NCBI GenBank assembly: GCA_017465505.1 | Contig: JAFTWB010000023.1 | Coordinates: 1-64,000 of the forward strand | Direction of reading: 5' to 3' | Length of the DNA: 64,000 nt | Source: Clostridia bacterium | GTDB taxonomy: Bacteria > Bacillota > Clostridia > Oscillospirales > Acutalibacteraceae | In this document: piece after piece, positions 52,089 to 61,091 of the stretch | Layout of the letters: each line of letters starts with the position of its first letter | How positions within the stretch are numbered: position 1 is the stretch's first letter | Position numbers and translations under genes: made by a program | The notes under the pieces: model-generated | The model's database searches: none | What the model was told of the DNA's origin: nothing | What the model saw: the letters and a program-made list of their open reading frames with translations, nothing else

Positions 52089-52700
52089 TCTCTTTGAATA
52101 TATACAACCGCAAAAATTCTGGCGGTAGAGGTTATGCTCTTTCGAAAGCTCTATGGAGCGTAGGTAGCCGCCTTTTTTCTTAAAGTCGGTGCACAGGTAT
52201 GGGGTATTGAGCTCTTTCGATAAGCTCTCCCCTATTTTATTTATTGCCTCTGCGTTTTTAAGAGGGCTGAGAGTAAGAGTACTGGCAAAGTAGTCCGCTC
52301 CCTTTTCCTTTGCAAGCTTGGCGGTGTATCGCAGTCGCTGTGCGTAGCACTTTATACATCTTGCTCCTCGCTCGGGTGCGTCTTCAAGGCCTTTTGCCAA
52401 ATCAAAAAAACTCTCGGGGTTATACTCACCCTCGATTATGCTTACGGGATATTTAAAATCCATCTCTGAGATAAGGCGTTTTTCTTCGCTCAATCTGTAG
52501 GTGTACTCTTCCTCTTCTGTGATATTGGGGTTATAAAACACCACAGTAATCCTAAAATACTGACTCAGATATTCCAAGGCGTAGCTTGAACAAGGAGCAC
52601 AGCAGGCGTGAAGAAACAAGGTGGGGACTTTGCCCTCTCGCTGATTCTTCTCAATAAGTGCGTCCAGCTCACGTTGAAAGTTTCGTTTATTCTCAGACAT
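52086..52700 (-). CDS. queH: Epoxyqueuosine reductase QueH
   Basis: A 204-residue enzyme for the last step of queuosine tRNA modification. Iron-sulfur and metal ligands are visible in LHACCAPCSS, GARCIKCYAQR and the C-terminal NFCGCIYSKR. The length is normal for the family. It overlaps the end of the phosphatase gene upstream by 8 bp. Confidence 0.92.
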   Translation of the reverse strand: MSENKRNFQRELDALIEKNQREGKVPTLFLHACCAPCSSYALEYLSQYFRITVVFYNPNITEEEEYTYRLSEEKRLISEMDFKYPVSIIEGEYNPESFFDLAKGLEDAPERGARCIKCYAQRLRYTAKLAKEKGADYFASTLTLSPLKNAEAINKIGESLSKELNTPYLCTDFKKKGGYLRSIELSKEHNLYRQNFCGCIYSKR

Positions 52701-53340
52701 AATTTAAAATCTCTTCCGGGGTGGACACGATAATCTCCGCCCCTGCATTTCTTATGGTTTCTTCATTTCTGTAGCCCCAGTTTACCGCCACAAGGTCAAC
52801 TCCTGCATTCTTTGCGGTTTTCACGTCAACCTCACTGTCGCCGATATAGAGGCAATCTTCCTTTTCTACACTAAGCTCTTCCAGCAAAAGCTGAAAGCTC
52901 TGAGGATTGGGCTTACGGGCCACCCCTTCTTTCTGACCGAAATAAAGGTCAAAACAGTGATTGGGAAAGGCTTTTTTGAGGATATCATTTACATAAATAT
53001 GTGCCTTATTTGTAAGGACTGCGGTTTTTATATTTTTATCTCTGAGAGCTTTGAGAAGCTCTGCAATTCCCTTATAAGGTACAGTGTTATCATTTGAGTG
53101 AGCGTTATAATGCTCATCGAAAGCTTTGCGGACTTTGAGATAAAGTTCATCATTTCCGCCTTCTTCTCCCATACTGCGGCGGACTAAATCTTCCATACCG
53201 TTACCCACAAAGGTGTAATAATCGCTCATAGGGTGAAGAGGAAGGTTGAATTTTTCGAGAGCAAAATTCACGGCGTTTCCAAGGTCGAAGATAGAATCAA
53301 CCAACGTGCCGTCAAGGTCAAAAACAACTAATTTTTTCAT
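52693..53340 (-). CDS. HAD-family phosphatase, phosphoglycolate phosphatase-like
   Basis: A 215-residue HAD subfamily IA hydrolase. Motif I is VFDLDGTLVDS, motif II AVLTNK, and motif III/IV are RKPNPQ and YIGDSEVDVKTAKNAG. The ATG at 53340 has AAGGA upstream. Phosphoglycolate or pyrophosphate are usual substrates of the group; the exact one is unknown. Confidence 0.85.
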   Translation of the reverse strand: MKKLVVFDLDGTLVDSIFDLGNAVNFALEKFNLPLHPMSDYYTFVGNGMEDLVRRSMGEEGGNDELYLKVRKAFDEHYNAHSNDNTVPYKGIAELLKALRDKNIKTAVLTNKAHIYVNDILKKAFPNHCFDLYFGQKEGVARKPNPQSFQLLLEELSVEKEDCLYIGDSEVDVKTAKNAGVDLVAVNWGYRNEETIRNAGAEIIVSTPEEILNYV

Positions 53341-53355
53341 AGACAAATCCTTAAA

Positions 53356-53955
53356 TTAAATTCCTTTTTCCTGCTCCATAAGGACAGCTCGGCAGGGTGC
53401 GGCCTCTGCCCCTGACACCTTTATGGGAAAAGCACAGAGGGTGTACTCACCGTCACGGATACCTGTAAGGTTAAGACCCTCTAAAACTGCAATATTTGCA
53501 CGGGCAAATTCAAGGTGGGTGCGGTACTCGTCAAAACCTGTGGAAACAGAAACTCCGTCAGTACCGATAAGCTGAATGTTGCTGTCGGCAAGAACAACTG
53601 CGGCACTGTAAGAGAGATATGCTTCACCCTCACCGTGAAGCAGAAGTCGGCGTTTGCAGTAAGGCAGGAGTCGCTCCATATCCTCGCCTGTAAGTATGCC
53701 TTTTATGGTGACAACTGTGCATTTACCGTAGAAAACGGAAAGCTTCATATCTGAAATCTTTGCTCCGTCCTCGTCAAAGTGGAATGGAGAATCAACGTGA
53801 GTGCCTGTGTGCATACAGGTGCTTAAAACCGAGAGGTTATAATCATCCCCTGCCTCAGTGCTTTTTATGTATTCAAGCGTGGGCTTTGGGTCGCCTTCGT
53901 AAACCTGTGCGGTTAGAATATCTGTTGAAATATCGTATAAAAGCATAGTATCCAC
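53356..53955 (-). CDS. Cyclase/kynurenine-formamidase-like hydrolase
   Basis: A 199-residue metal-dependent hydrolase of the cyclase family (PF04199-like). It carries the signature HTGTHVDSPFHF (residues about 49-60), plus YDISTDI at the start and QLIGTDGVSVS. It is a cytoplasmic enzyme; the substrate is unknown. A promoter TTGCCC-N16-TATAAT lies at 53969-53996. It heads a three-gene group with the phosphatase and queH genes. Confidence 0.8.
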   Translation of the reverse strand: MDTMLLYDISTDILTAQVYEGDPKPTLEYIKSTEAGDDYNLSVLSTCMHTGTHVDSPFHFDEDGAKISDMKLSVFYGKCTVVTIKGILTGEDMERLLPYCKRRLLLHGEGEAYLSYSAAVVLADSNIQLIGTDGVSVSTGFDEYRTHLEFARANIAVLEGLNLTGIRDGEYTLCAFPIKVSGAEAAPCRAVLMEQEKGI

Positions 53956-54030
53956 TCCTTATAAAGATATTATACCACGAAAAGCAAAAAGGGCAACAGG
54001 AGAATTTAAGCAAAAAAAGAAGTTGACCCG

Positions 54031-54382
54031 AAGGGAGATACTTCGTAAGGAAGTAGTCTCCGTTTTTTATTGAAAGAAAAATGACACTTTCACTAACTGA
54101 AAGTGCCATAGCGGGTTACATACTTGGAGAAAGGGATACTTGCCGAAAATAAAGAATATCTCTCTCAGCAGATAAAGTGATATTGCAAACTATCGTTTGC
54201 AGTGATATTTTTGCCTTGCGGTAAAAGTGATATGAAAGCCTTGCATTTTTCGTGATATTATATTCGCCCTCAAAACTGTCTGCAGGACAATACCACTGTG
54301 CCAAGCTAGTATCACTGCGAAGCAATACAACTCGCCGAAAGGCGAATATAACTGAGGCACACTTCATAAAGAAGTGTGCCTC
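54031..54382. repeat. Hairpin-rich region with the third GTGATAT array
   Basis: This gene-free 449-bp gap holds a rightward terminator-like hairpin (GGAGA-TACTTC ... GAAGTA-G-TCTCC then TTTTTT, 54031-54066) and a hairpin CACTTTC/GAAAGTG (54083-54106). The array of GTGATAT-linked hairpins begins at 54177 (TGCAAAC-TATC-GTTTGCA, TTTTGCC-TTGC-GGTAAAA, GAAAGCC ... TTTTTC). A strong GAGGCACACTTC/GAAGTGTGCCTC hairpin (54354-54382) follows. The last may end the mRNA of the CBM-dockerin gene. Confidence 0.75.
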
Positions 54383-54404
54383 AAGGTCAGCCTCTTAAAT
54401 TTTA

Positions 54405-57089
54405 TCAGCCGTTATATGCAGAAGCGGTTGTGTTCCACTTGCCGCCTGTGGAGCTGGGAGTATAGAGAATGTCGTTGCCGTACTTAGCAGAATCAATTGT
54501 GATATTGTTGGTCTGCTTTGTGTCTTCCCAAGCACCTTCAGCAGTACCCTTGAAAAGACCCTCTGTAATATTGGAGTTAATCTCAATAGACCAGATGTCT
54601 GTACCTGCAATCTGAGTCATCTTATTCCAGCCGCCGAAGGAGCTGTCATTCCACTGATAGAATGCAACATAATCCCACTTTGTCTTGGAGTTATCAAAGT
54701 AGATTGTAAGCTTCTTAACCTGAGCTACTTCATCATTCCAAGCACCTGTGCTGCTACCGGAAGTCTGATATATTGTCTTTGTACCACGGTTACCAGCGTT
54801 CCAGCTGTTCCATACTGCACCACCGGAAGGATTGTGTCTTGTAAACTTAATGTTTGTAACTGTTTCAGGAACTTCTGCAGTCCAGGAGTAGTTGTCAGAC
54901 TGAAGTGTCATTTCGTACTCCTTGTTTGTAGCAGTGTCAACAAGGTTTACATATGCGCCAGCGTCAGCTACCCAACCTGTTTTTGCAGTGTAGAATGTGA
55001 TTTTAACAGTTTTAACAACGGGAGTTGTAGGCTCTGTTGCAGAGGCGGTTGTTGTGGGCTCTGTCTCCTTGGAAACAGTAGTTGTTTCCTTCTCGGTTAC
55101 AGTTGTGTCCTCTTCGTCGCCCTCTGTGTACTCGTAGGTTTCATAGCCCCAGTACTTCTCGCCAAGCTCTGTAAGATAGAAGCCTGTGCCGTTTTCAAAC
55201 TCGGAGCTTGCGATGTTGTCTGTGCGGTGGTTCTCTGCAGTGTTGCCGTCACAGAACTTGATGTAGTCGATATCAGCAGGAACTTCTGCACTGTAAATCT
55301 TCTGACCGTAGCTGTTTGTTCTTACTTCGGTCATTTTAACGCCGGGATAATCACCTAAAGGCTTGCCTGTTGCCTCTTCACCAGCAACACCGTAGAAGCC
55401 GTAGATGTAAGCAGCCGCCCAACCCTTATTGTTTGTGAAGTAAACTGTGATTGTATCCTTATCGGCTACTGTTGTGTCCTTAGCTGCTGTTGTATCCTTA
55501 GCAGTTGTAGTTGTTTTCTCGGTAGCTGTTGTGTCCTGAGCGTCATCCTCAAACTCGTAGGTCTTGTAACCCCAGTACTTCTCACCCTTCTCTGTAAGGT
55601 AGAAGCCTGTGCCGTCTTCAAACTCGGAGTTTTGGATATTGTCTGTGCGGTGGTTCTCTGCAGTGTTGCCGTCACAGAACTTGATGTAGTCGATATCAGC
55701 AGGAACTTCTGCACTGTAAATCTTCTGACCGTAGCTGTTTGTCTTTACTTCGGTCATCTTTGTGCCGGGATAATCACCTAAAGGCTTGCCTGTTGCCTCT
55801 TCACCAGCAACACCGTAGAAGCCGTAGATGTAAGCAGCCGCCCAGCCCTTGTTGTTTGTGAAGTAAACTGTGATTTTGCCGTCGTCAGCTACTGTTGTGT
55901 TATCCTCAACAGTTGTTGTGCCTTCCTGAGCAGAAGTTGTTGTTTCTGTTTCGGGCTTGTAGTTGTATGTAGTGTAATTGAACTGATTTGCTTTGCTGGT
56001 TTCATCACCTGCTGTGTAGCAAGCACCATCAGAAATTGCAGTTGAGGGAACATTTGTTGTGCGGCGGTTGGGTGAAGAACCTGTACCGTCAGTAAACTTG
56101 ATGTAGTTAATGGTTTCGGGTGCTTCGTAGGAATAGATATCAACGCCGTTTTCGTCTGTTTCAACAAATGTCATAGCTAAACCGGGATAAACAGCGGGCC
56201 ACTCAACGTCAGCGGTTTCACCCTCTACACCGTAGAAACCGTAGATGTAAGCGTCAGCCCAACCAGCAGGCTTAGCAAAGTAAACTGTAATCATACCGTC
56301 ATCCTCAGTTGTGGGCTGAGTTGCGGGTGCTGAAGTTGTGGGAGCTTCTGTGGGCTTAACAGTTGTGGGAGCCTCTGTGGGCTTAACAGTTGTAGGAGCC
56401 TCTGTAGGCTTAGCTTCTGTGGGTTTAACAGTTGTAGGTGCCTCTGTGGGCTTAGCTGTTGTGGGAGCCTCAGTAGGCTTAGCTGCAGTTGTAGGAGCCT
56501 CTGTGGGGTCAGTTGCCTCAGTGGGCTTGGGAGCTTCTGTGGGCTCTACTGTTGTGGGAGCTTCTGTAGGCTCAGCTGTTGTGGGAATTACAATAACAGG
56601 AACTTTAGAAGTAGCAGGCTCTGACTTGTCAACAGTTGCCACTGTAGGAACAACAACTGTGGGAGCAGCAGTTGTTACTTCTTCTGTAGCAGTTGTTTCT
56701 GCTGTGGGGAAGTAAACGAGGCAGTTAATAGGCATATCAACTGCAATCTTTGCAACCCATTTCTGAATGGCTGTTGCGTCCTTAACGTTAACCTTATCGT
56801 TGAGGTCAACATCAGCAAGAACTGTAGCGGTTTCATCAAGGGTGATAATTTTAGCTGCAGATTTCTGAATCTGTGTAGCGTCCTTAACGTTAACCTTGCC
56901 GTTTGCGTCAACGTCACCCATAAGACCGTAAGTTTCGCCGTCAACACTGCTTGCGTCGTTGCCTTCTACGCCGTTAATAACTGCACCCTCGGGAAGAGCA
57001 GCACTGGCGCTGAACATACCGATTGTGCACATAGAAAGAACCATCATAACTGCAAGAAGCATTGAGATAAGTTTTCTTGTCTTTTGCAT
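54405..57089 (-). CDS. Secreted dockerin protein with five starch-binding-like modules, no catalytic domain
   Basis: An 894-residue protein from the ATG at 57089 (GGAGG upstream). It has a signal peptide (1-31), an N-terminal type-I dockerin (about 52-125: GDVDANGKVNVKDATQIQKS and ADVDLNDKVNVKDATAIQKW) and a long Thr/Pro/Glu linker of TEAPTTVKP repeats (about 145-270). Three CBM26-like modules follow, each with a GWxxAYIYGFYG core. Modules 2 and 3 are near-identical 141-residue repeats. Two further beta modules end the protein (KITFYTAKTGWVADAGAYVN and KLTIYFDNSKTKWDYVAFYQ). It resembles non-catalytic starch-adherence proteins of amylosomes. Confidence 0.88.
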   Translation of the reverse strand: MQKTRKLISMLLAVMMVLSMCTIGMFSASAALPEGAVINGVEGNDASSVDGETYGLMGDVDANGKVNVKDATQIQKSAAKIITLDETATVLADVDLNDKVNVKDATAIQKWVAKIAVDMPINCLVYFPTAETTATEEVTTAAPTVVVPTVATVDKSEPATSKVPVIVIPTTAEPTEAPTTVEPTEAPKPTEATDPTEAPTTAAKPTEAPTTAKPTEAPTTVKPTEAKPTEAPTTVKPTEAPTTVKPTEAPTTSAPATQPTTEDDGMITVYFAKPAGWADAYIYGFYGVEGETADVEWPAVYPGLAMTFVETDENGVDIYSYEAPETINYIKFTDGTGSSPNRRTTNVPSTAISDGACYTAGDETSKANQFNYTTYNYKPETETTTSAQEGTTTVEDNTTVADDGKITVYFTNNKGWAAAYIYGFYGVAGEEATGKPLGDYPGTKMTEVKTNSYGQKIYSAEVPADIDYIKFCDGNTAENHRTDNIQNSEFEDGTGFYLTEKGEKYWGYKTYEFEDDAQDTTATEKTTTTAKDTTAAKDTTVADKDTITVYFTNNKGWAAAYIYGFYGVAGEEATGKPLGDYPGVKMTEVRTNSYGQKIYSAEVPADIDYIKFCDGNTAENHRTDNIASSEFENGTGFYLTELGEKYWGYETYEYTEGDEEDTTVTEKETTTVSKETEPTTTASATEPTTPVVKTVKITFYTAKTGWVADAGAYVNLVDTATNKEYEMTLQSDNYSWTAEVPETVTNIKFTRHNPSGGAVWNSWNAGNRGTKTIYQTSGSSTGAWNDEVAQVKKLTIYFDNSKTKWDYVAFYQWNDSSFGGWNKMTQIAGTDIWSIEINSNITEGLFKGTAEGAWEDTKQTNNITIDSAKYGNDILYTPSSTGGKWNTTASAYNG
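55130..55868 (-). repeat. 423-bp tandem duplication inside the CBM-dockerin gene
   Basis: Two near-identical blocks (about 55130-55445 and 55553-55868) are offset by 423 bp, or 141 codons, including the linkers. Most differences are in the Thr/Glu linker. It indicates recent duplication of one binding module. Confidence 0.85.
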
Positions 57090-57137
57090 AAAAAAACCTC
57101 CATAAATATTTTTTAGCATAGTTTTGCTATCATATTG

Positions 57138-57166
57138 ATTATAGCTTTTTTTTAGTTTAAAAACAA
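57138..57166 (-). promoter_or_regulatory. Promoter of the CBM-dockerin gene
   Basis: TTGTTT (57161-57166), 17-bp spacer, TATAAT (57138-57143). Confidence 0.65.
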
Positions 57167-57337
57167 TAAAAAACATTGCCAAATATCCCCTGCTTAATCT
57201 GGCATTTTGCACAATAAAATCTATATATTTTATAACAATTAGGCTTTTGTAAACGAAGAAATGAAATTTGTCGCAAATAAATTGTAACAGACCTGAGAGT
57301 TTTCAATAGTATGTAGTGTAAACACGAAAGGAGGAAA

Positions 57338-57490
57338 ATGAAAATGTGTAACGGCTTTTTTGGCAATGGTAACTGCTGCTGGATTATCATCCTTCTCATT
57401 CTCATCTGCTGCTGCGGCAATGGCAACGGCGGTTGTGGAAACGGTTGCGACAACGGCTGCGGCTCAAACAACGGTTGCGGCTGCTGCTAA
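57338..57490 (+). CDS. Small Gly/Cys/Asn-rich membrane-anchored protein
   Basis: A 50-residue protein read directly from the sequence; a second ATG lies two codons on. AGGAGG sits 4 nt upstream of the first ATG. A hydrophobic stretch CCWIIILLILICCC (residues 13-26) is followed by a Gly/Asn/Cys tail (GNGCDNGCGSNNGCGCC). It contains 13 cysteines. Similar high-cysteine mini-proteins recur in ruminococci. The role is unknown; a sporulation or surface role is possible. A perfect terminator follows. Confidence 0.75.
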   Translation: MKMCNGFFGNGNCCWIIILLILICCCGNGNGGCGNGCDNGCGSNNGCGCC

Positions 57491-57500
57491 GTAACTGAAA

Positions 57501-57535
57501 AAACCACCCGAAAGAATAACTTTCGGGTGGTTTGA
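57501..57535. terminator. Intrinsic terminator
   Basis: Perfect 14-bp arms AAACCACCCGAAAG / CTTTCGGGTGGTTT lie between the small Cys-rich gene and the convergent chromate transporter gene. Confidence 0.85.
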
Positions 57536-57538
57536 CTT

Positions 57539-58129
57539 TTATACAAGTGAAATCCCAAAGCCTTGGGCAATATAGCCGAGAGCTATGCCTGTAACTGCAG
57601 AGATTCCGATTACAAGAATTGGGCTGGTTTTCTTTCTTAAGAGGCAAAGAGTAAGCATACCTGCAAAAATCACAAAGGCAGATATAAACTCAAAGCTGAA
57701 AATGGAGTTAAAGGAAAAGCCCTTGGAGAAGAAAACCTCCATACCGATGGAAACAGTAGCGGCGGCAATAAGACCAACGGAAGCAGGACGAAGACCTGTC
57801 ATTGCACCTGCCACGATTTTGTTGGTTTTGAACTTTTCGTAGCACCTTGCAATAATAAGAATAATGATAAAAGAAGGCAGGACAAGTCCCAAAGTGGCAC
57901 AAACAGAGCCCAGAATTCCGCCTTTTTCTGCACCTACATAGGTGGCAATATTAACCGCAAAAGGCCCGGGGGTGGACTCGGAAATAGCGATGAAGTTAAT
58001 GATTTCATCAGGGGTAAAGCCCCATTTGCTCACTGCCTCCTCCTGAATGAAGGGCATCATCGCCGCACCTCCGCCGAAGGTGAAGGCTCCAAGCTTTAAG
58101 AATGTGAGAAAAAGCTCAAGATAAATCAT
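57539..58129 (-). CDS. Chromate transporter, half-size subunit
   Basis: A 196-residue half-length ChrA-family protein with about six membrane segments. Family motifs are FGGGAAMMPFIQEEAV (residues 18-33) and STPGPFAVNIATYVG. Short-chain ChrA proteins work as heterologous pairs; the partner overlaps upstream by 4 bp. The natural anion carried may not be chromate. Confidence 0.88.
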   Translation of the reverse strand: MIYLELFLTFLKLGAFTFGGGAAMMPFIQEEAVSKWGFTPDEIINFIAISESTPGPFAVNIATYVGAEKGGILGSVCATLGLVLPSFIIILIIARCYEKFKTNKIVAGAMTGLRPASVGLIAAATVSIGMEVFFSKGFSFNSIFSFEFISAFVIFAGMLTLCLLRKKTSPILVIGISAVTGIALGYIAQGFGISLV

Positions 58130-58692
58130 TTCTTCTCACCTGCCTTTTTGGAAATAAAGTATGCGGCAATTCCCAGAGCAGCGGCTGAAAGCACAATGAT
58201 AACAACGTCCAGCTTGAAAATGCAAACTGCAATAAATGCAAGAATCATCATAATATAGGCAAATATGTTTTTCTTTACCTGTTTGAAAAGGCTGACAAAG
58301 GATTTTGCAATAAGGGCAAGCACCCCTGCTCTTATACCCCACAGTGCATAGGCTACGGGTTTGAACTCAATTACCTTGTCAAGACAGAAGGAAAGAATCA
58401 GAATAATAAGAAAAGAAGGAAGCACAACGCCCAAGGTAGCACAGACAGAGCCCAAAAAGCCTGCTGTTTTGTAGCCGATAAAGGTGGCAGCGTTAATGGC
58501 AATAGGCCCGGGGGTGGACTCGGAAATAGTCACAATATCCAGAAGGTCTTCTTTGTCAATCCAGTGGTGCTTTTCGTGGGTTTCTCGCTCCATAAAAGGA
58601 ATCATTGCAAGACCACCGCCAAAGGTCAGTGCTCCGATTTTGAAAAATGTCAGGAATAAGAGCAAACAATTCTTTATTTTTTGTTTTTTCAT
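58126..58692 (-). CDS. Chromate transporter, half-size subunit
   Basis: A 188-residue partner of the preceding protein, with FGGGLAMIPFMERET and STPGPIAINAATFIGYKTAG. The two halves share motifs but differ elsewhere, consistent with an antiparallel heterodimer. Confidence 0.88.
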   Translation of the reverse strand: MKKQKIKNCLLLFLTFFKIGALTFGGGLAMIPFMERETHEKHHWIDKEDLLDIVTISESTPGPIAINAATFIGYKTAGFLGSVCATLGVVLPSFLIILILSFCLDKVIEFKPVAYALWGIRAGVLALIAKSFVSLFKQVKKNIFAYIMMILAFIAVCIFKLDVVIIVLSAAALGIAAYFISKKAGEKK

Positions 58693-58712
58693 AAGGTCAC
58701 CGTTTCGTTAAA

Positions 58713-58740
58713 AAAGGGTCTGTAAAACAGACCCTTTAGT
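58713..58740. terminator. Intrinsic terminator after the acyl-CoA synthetase gene
   Basis: AAAGGGTCTG-TAAAA-CAGACCCTTT is followed by a T run on the - strand. Confidence 0.85.
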
Positions 58741-58751
58741 TTTATTATTTA

Positions 58752-60479
58752 TCAGTCAGAAGTGAATTTTTCAAGAGCACGTTTTTCTGCCTTGTACTTT
58801 TCAAAATCCTTGTCACGGATTTCAACTCTGCGGATTTTACCTGAGAAGGTTTTGGGCAGAGCCTCGAAATACTCAACAATTCGGGGGTATTTGTACGGAG
58901 CGGTATTCTGCTTAACGTACTGCTGAAGCTCCTCTGTAAGCTCATCGCTGGGAGTAAAGCCTTCACGGAGAACAAGGTTCGCCTTTACAATCTGGCCTCT
59001 TGTTTCGTGAGGATAAGCTGTAACTGCCGCCTCTAAAACAGCAGGGTGCTCAAGAAGAACACTCTCAACCTCGAAAGGACCGATACGATAGCCCGAAGAC
59101 TTGATAACATCGTCGTTTCTGCCTACATAGTGAAAATACCCTTGCTCATCTCTGTAAGCGGTGTCGCCTGTGTGATAATACCCTGCATACCATTTTTCCT
59201 TGGTGTCTTCCTTGCTCCAGTTGTAGTTGCACAGAAGACCTCTGGGTCTGGTTGCCATAGTTGGGGCTTTAATGCAGACCTCACCGGTAATACCCTGCTT
59301 GCACTCTTCGCCGTCCAAATCACGGACAGTAATGTTAAAGCCGGGTGCAGGCAGACCCATTGAGCCGGGTACAGGCTTGTTCCAGGGGTAGAATGTACCG
59401 ATACAAACAGGAGTTTCGCTTTGTCCGAAACCTTCGTAAATTTCAAGCCCTGTAATTTCCTTCCACTTAAGGAAAACGTCAGAGGGCAAAGCCTCGCCTG
59501 CTGTACAGCAGTGCTGTATTGAAGAAAGGTCGTAAGAAGCAACATCCTCCTGAAGAATGAAGCGATACATTGTGGGAGGAACGCAGAAGGTTGTAACCTT
59601 GTATTTTTCAAGAACGTGTAAAATGTCCTTGGGAACAAAACGCTCGAAATCGTAAACTAAAATTGCAGACTCACCAAACCACTGGCCGTAAAGCTTGCCC
59701 CATACAGACTTCATCCAGCCTGTGTCGGAAATTGTGAAGTGAAGTCCGCCGTCCACTACTCTGTGCCAAAAAACGCCTGTAGCGATATGACCAAGAGGAT
59801 AAGAGAAATCGTGGACAATCATTTTGGGATAACCTGTTGTACCGGAAGAGAAGCACATCATCATAGGGTCGCTTGCCTTGGTGTTGGCTTTGCCTGTGGG
59901 ACGAGTCCACTTGTCAGAGGCTTTTTCAAGCTCTTCTTCAAAGTCAATCCAATGCTCGCCTGCATTTTTGTGCCCTGTTACCATCTTAAGGCGTACATAC
60001 TCGTATTCGCCCTCGCCCTCGTCGTAAATCTCGGTACATTTGCCGTGACCTGTGAGGATTACTGCAGAAATTCTGCCAACGTTGCAGCGGTAGATATACT
60101 CGCCTGTTTTGAGCATATCGTTTGCCTGAACAACAATAGCACCGATTTTGTGCATACCCAGTAAGGTTATCCAGAAAAGATAGCTACGTCTTAAAACAAG
60201 AAGAACTCTGTCGCCCTTTTTGATACCCAGCTTTTTAAGGCAGTTTGCCGCCTTATTTGACCAAAGCATCATATCACGGAAAGTAAAACGCTTCTCGCTT
60301 CCGTCGTCAGCTACATAAAGAAGTGCCAGCTTGTCGGGTTTTTCCTCTGCAAGCTTGTCAATAACATCATAAGCGAAGTTAAAGTCAGCCTTCCAGGTAA
60401 GCTTATAATTTTTACAGCAGTCTTCATAGGACTCAAAGGAGTCCCTGTCCCTGCCTAAATATTCTTCATAAATTGCCAT
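58752..60479 (-). CDS. AMP-forming acyl-CoA synthetase
   Basis: A 575-residue ANL-superfamily ligase that activates a carboxylic acid to its CoA ester through an acyl-adenylate. The P-loop MCFSSGTTGYPKMIV, YEGFGQSETPV, YHTGDTAYRDEQGYF and the C-terminal lysine in PKTFSGKIRR are intact. The layout resembles medium-chain (AcsM-like) ligases. As last gene of the 2-oxoacid oxidoreductase operon, it may interconvert the acyl-CoA made by that enzyme and the free acid, conserving energy. Confidence 0.9.
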   Translation of the reverse strand: MAIYEEYLGRDRDSFESYEDCCKNYKLTWKADFNFAYDVIDKLAEEKPDKLALLYVADDGSEKRFTFRDMMLWSNKAANCLKKLGIKKGDRVLLVLRRSYLFWITLLGMHKIGAIVVQANDMLKTGEYIYRCNVGRISAVILTGHGKCTEIYDEGEGEYEYVRLKMVTGHKNAGEHWIDFEEELEKASDKWTRPTGKANTKASDPMMMCFSSGTTGYPKMIVHDFSYPLGHIATGVFWHRVVDGGLHFTISDTGWMKSVWGKLYGQWFGESAILVYDFERFVPKDILHVLEKYKVTTFCVPPTMYRFILQEDVASYDLSSIQHCCTAGEALPSDVFLKWKEITGLEIYEGFGQSETPVCIGTFYPWNKPVPGSMGLPAPGFNITVRDLDGEECKQGITGEVCIKAPTMATRPRGLLCNYNWSKEDTKEKWYAGYYHTGDTAYRDEQGYFHYVGRNDDVIKSSGYRIGPFEVESVLLEHPAVLEAAVTAYPHETRGQIVKANLVLREGFTPSDELTEELQQYVKQNTAPYKYPRIVEYFEALPKTFSGKIRRVEIRDKDFEKYKAEKRALEKFTSD

Positions 60480-60494
60480 AAAAAATTCTCCGTT

Positions 60495-61046
60495 TTATTT
60501 GATAACTACTGCAAGGAACTTAAGAGGCTTGTCGCCAATTGCCTTGAAAGAGTGGGGCTTAGAGGAATCGTAGTAAACACTGTCACCCTTTGAAAGCTCA
60601 TAGGCGATGTCCTCGATGTAAAGTTTCATTGTACCTGAAAGAATGTAGTCAAACTCCTGACCCTCGTGAGAGTGCATAACGGGAACTTTGTTTGTAGGCT
60701 CAGTTGTGACAATCATAGGCTCTGCGTTTTTGTTGCGGAAGGTATAGGCAAGGTGCATATAGTTGTAGGACTGGTTACGCTTTACAACAATGCCCTGGTC
60801 CTTCTTAGTAACAACGCAGGTGGAAAGCTTGGGAGAATCACCGCTCATAATATCGACGACTTCCACGCCAAGTACATTTGCGGCGTTATAGAGGAAGCTG
60901 AAAGAATAGTCAAGCTGACCTTCTTCGTATTTACGGTACTCTTCGACGCTCATATCAAGCTTTTCAGCCATTTCTTCTGCGGTCACGCCACAGATATCTC
61001 TGAGTTCTTCAAGTCTTGTGCCGATTTCTTTTAACTGTTCGGTCAT
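60495..61046 (-). CDS. XRE-cupin transcriptional regulator
   Basis: A 183-residue protein with an N-terminal XRE helix-turn-helix (residues 18-60, VTAEEMAEKLDMSVEEYRKY) and a C-terminal cupin domain (115-180, HSHEGQEFDYILSGTMKLYI ... DSSKPHSF). The cupin probably senses a small acid or CoA metabolite and controls this operon. It lies between the oxidoreductase and the ligase genes. Confidence 0.9.
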   Translation of the reverse strand: MTEQLKEIGTRLEELRDICGVTAEEMAEKLDMSVEEYRKYEEGQLDYSFSFLYNAANVLGVEVVDIMSGDSPKLSTCVVTKKDQGIVVKRNQSYNYMHLAYTFRNKNAEPMIVTTEPTNKVPVMHSHEGQEFDYILSGTMKLYIEDIAYELSKGDSVYYDSSKPHSFKAIGDKPLKFLAVVIK

Positions 61047-61091
61047 AGCGATAATCTCCTTATACTAAAATTTGAGCTTAAGGGTATAAAA

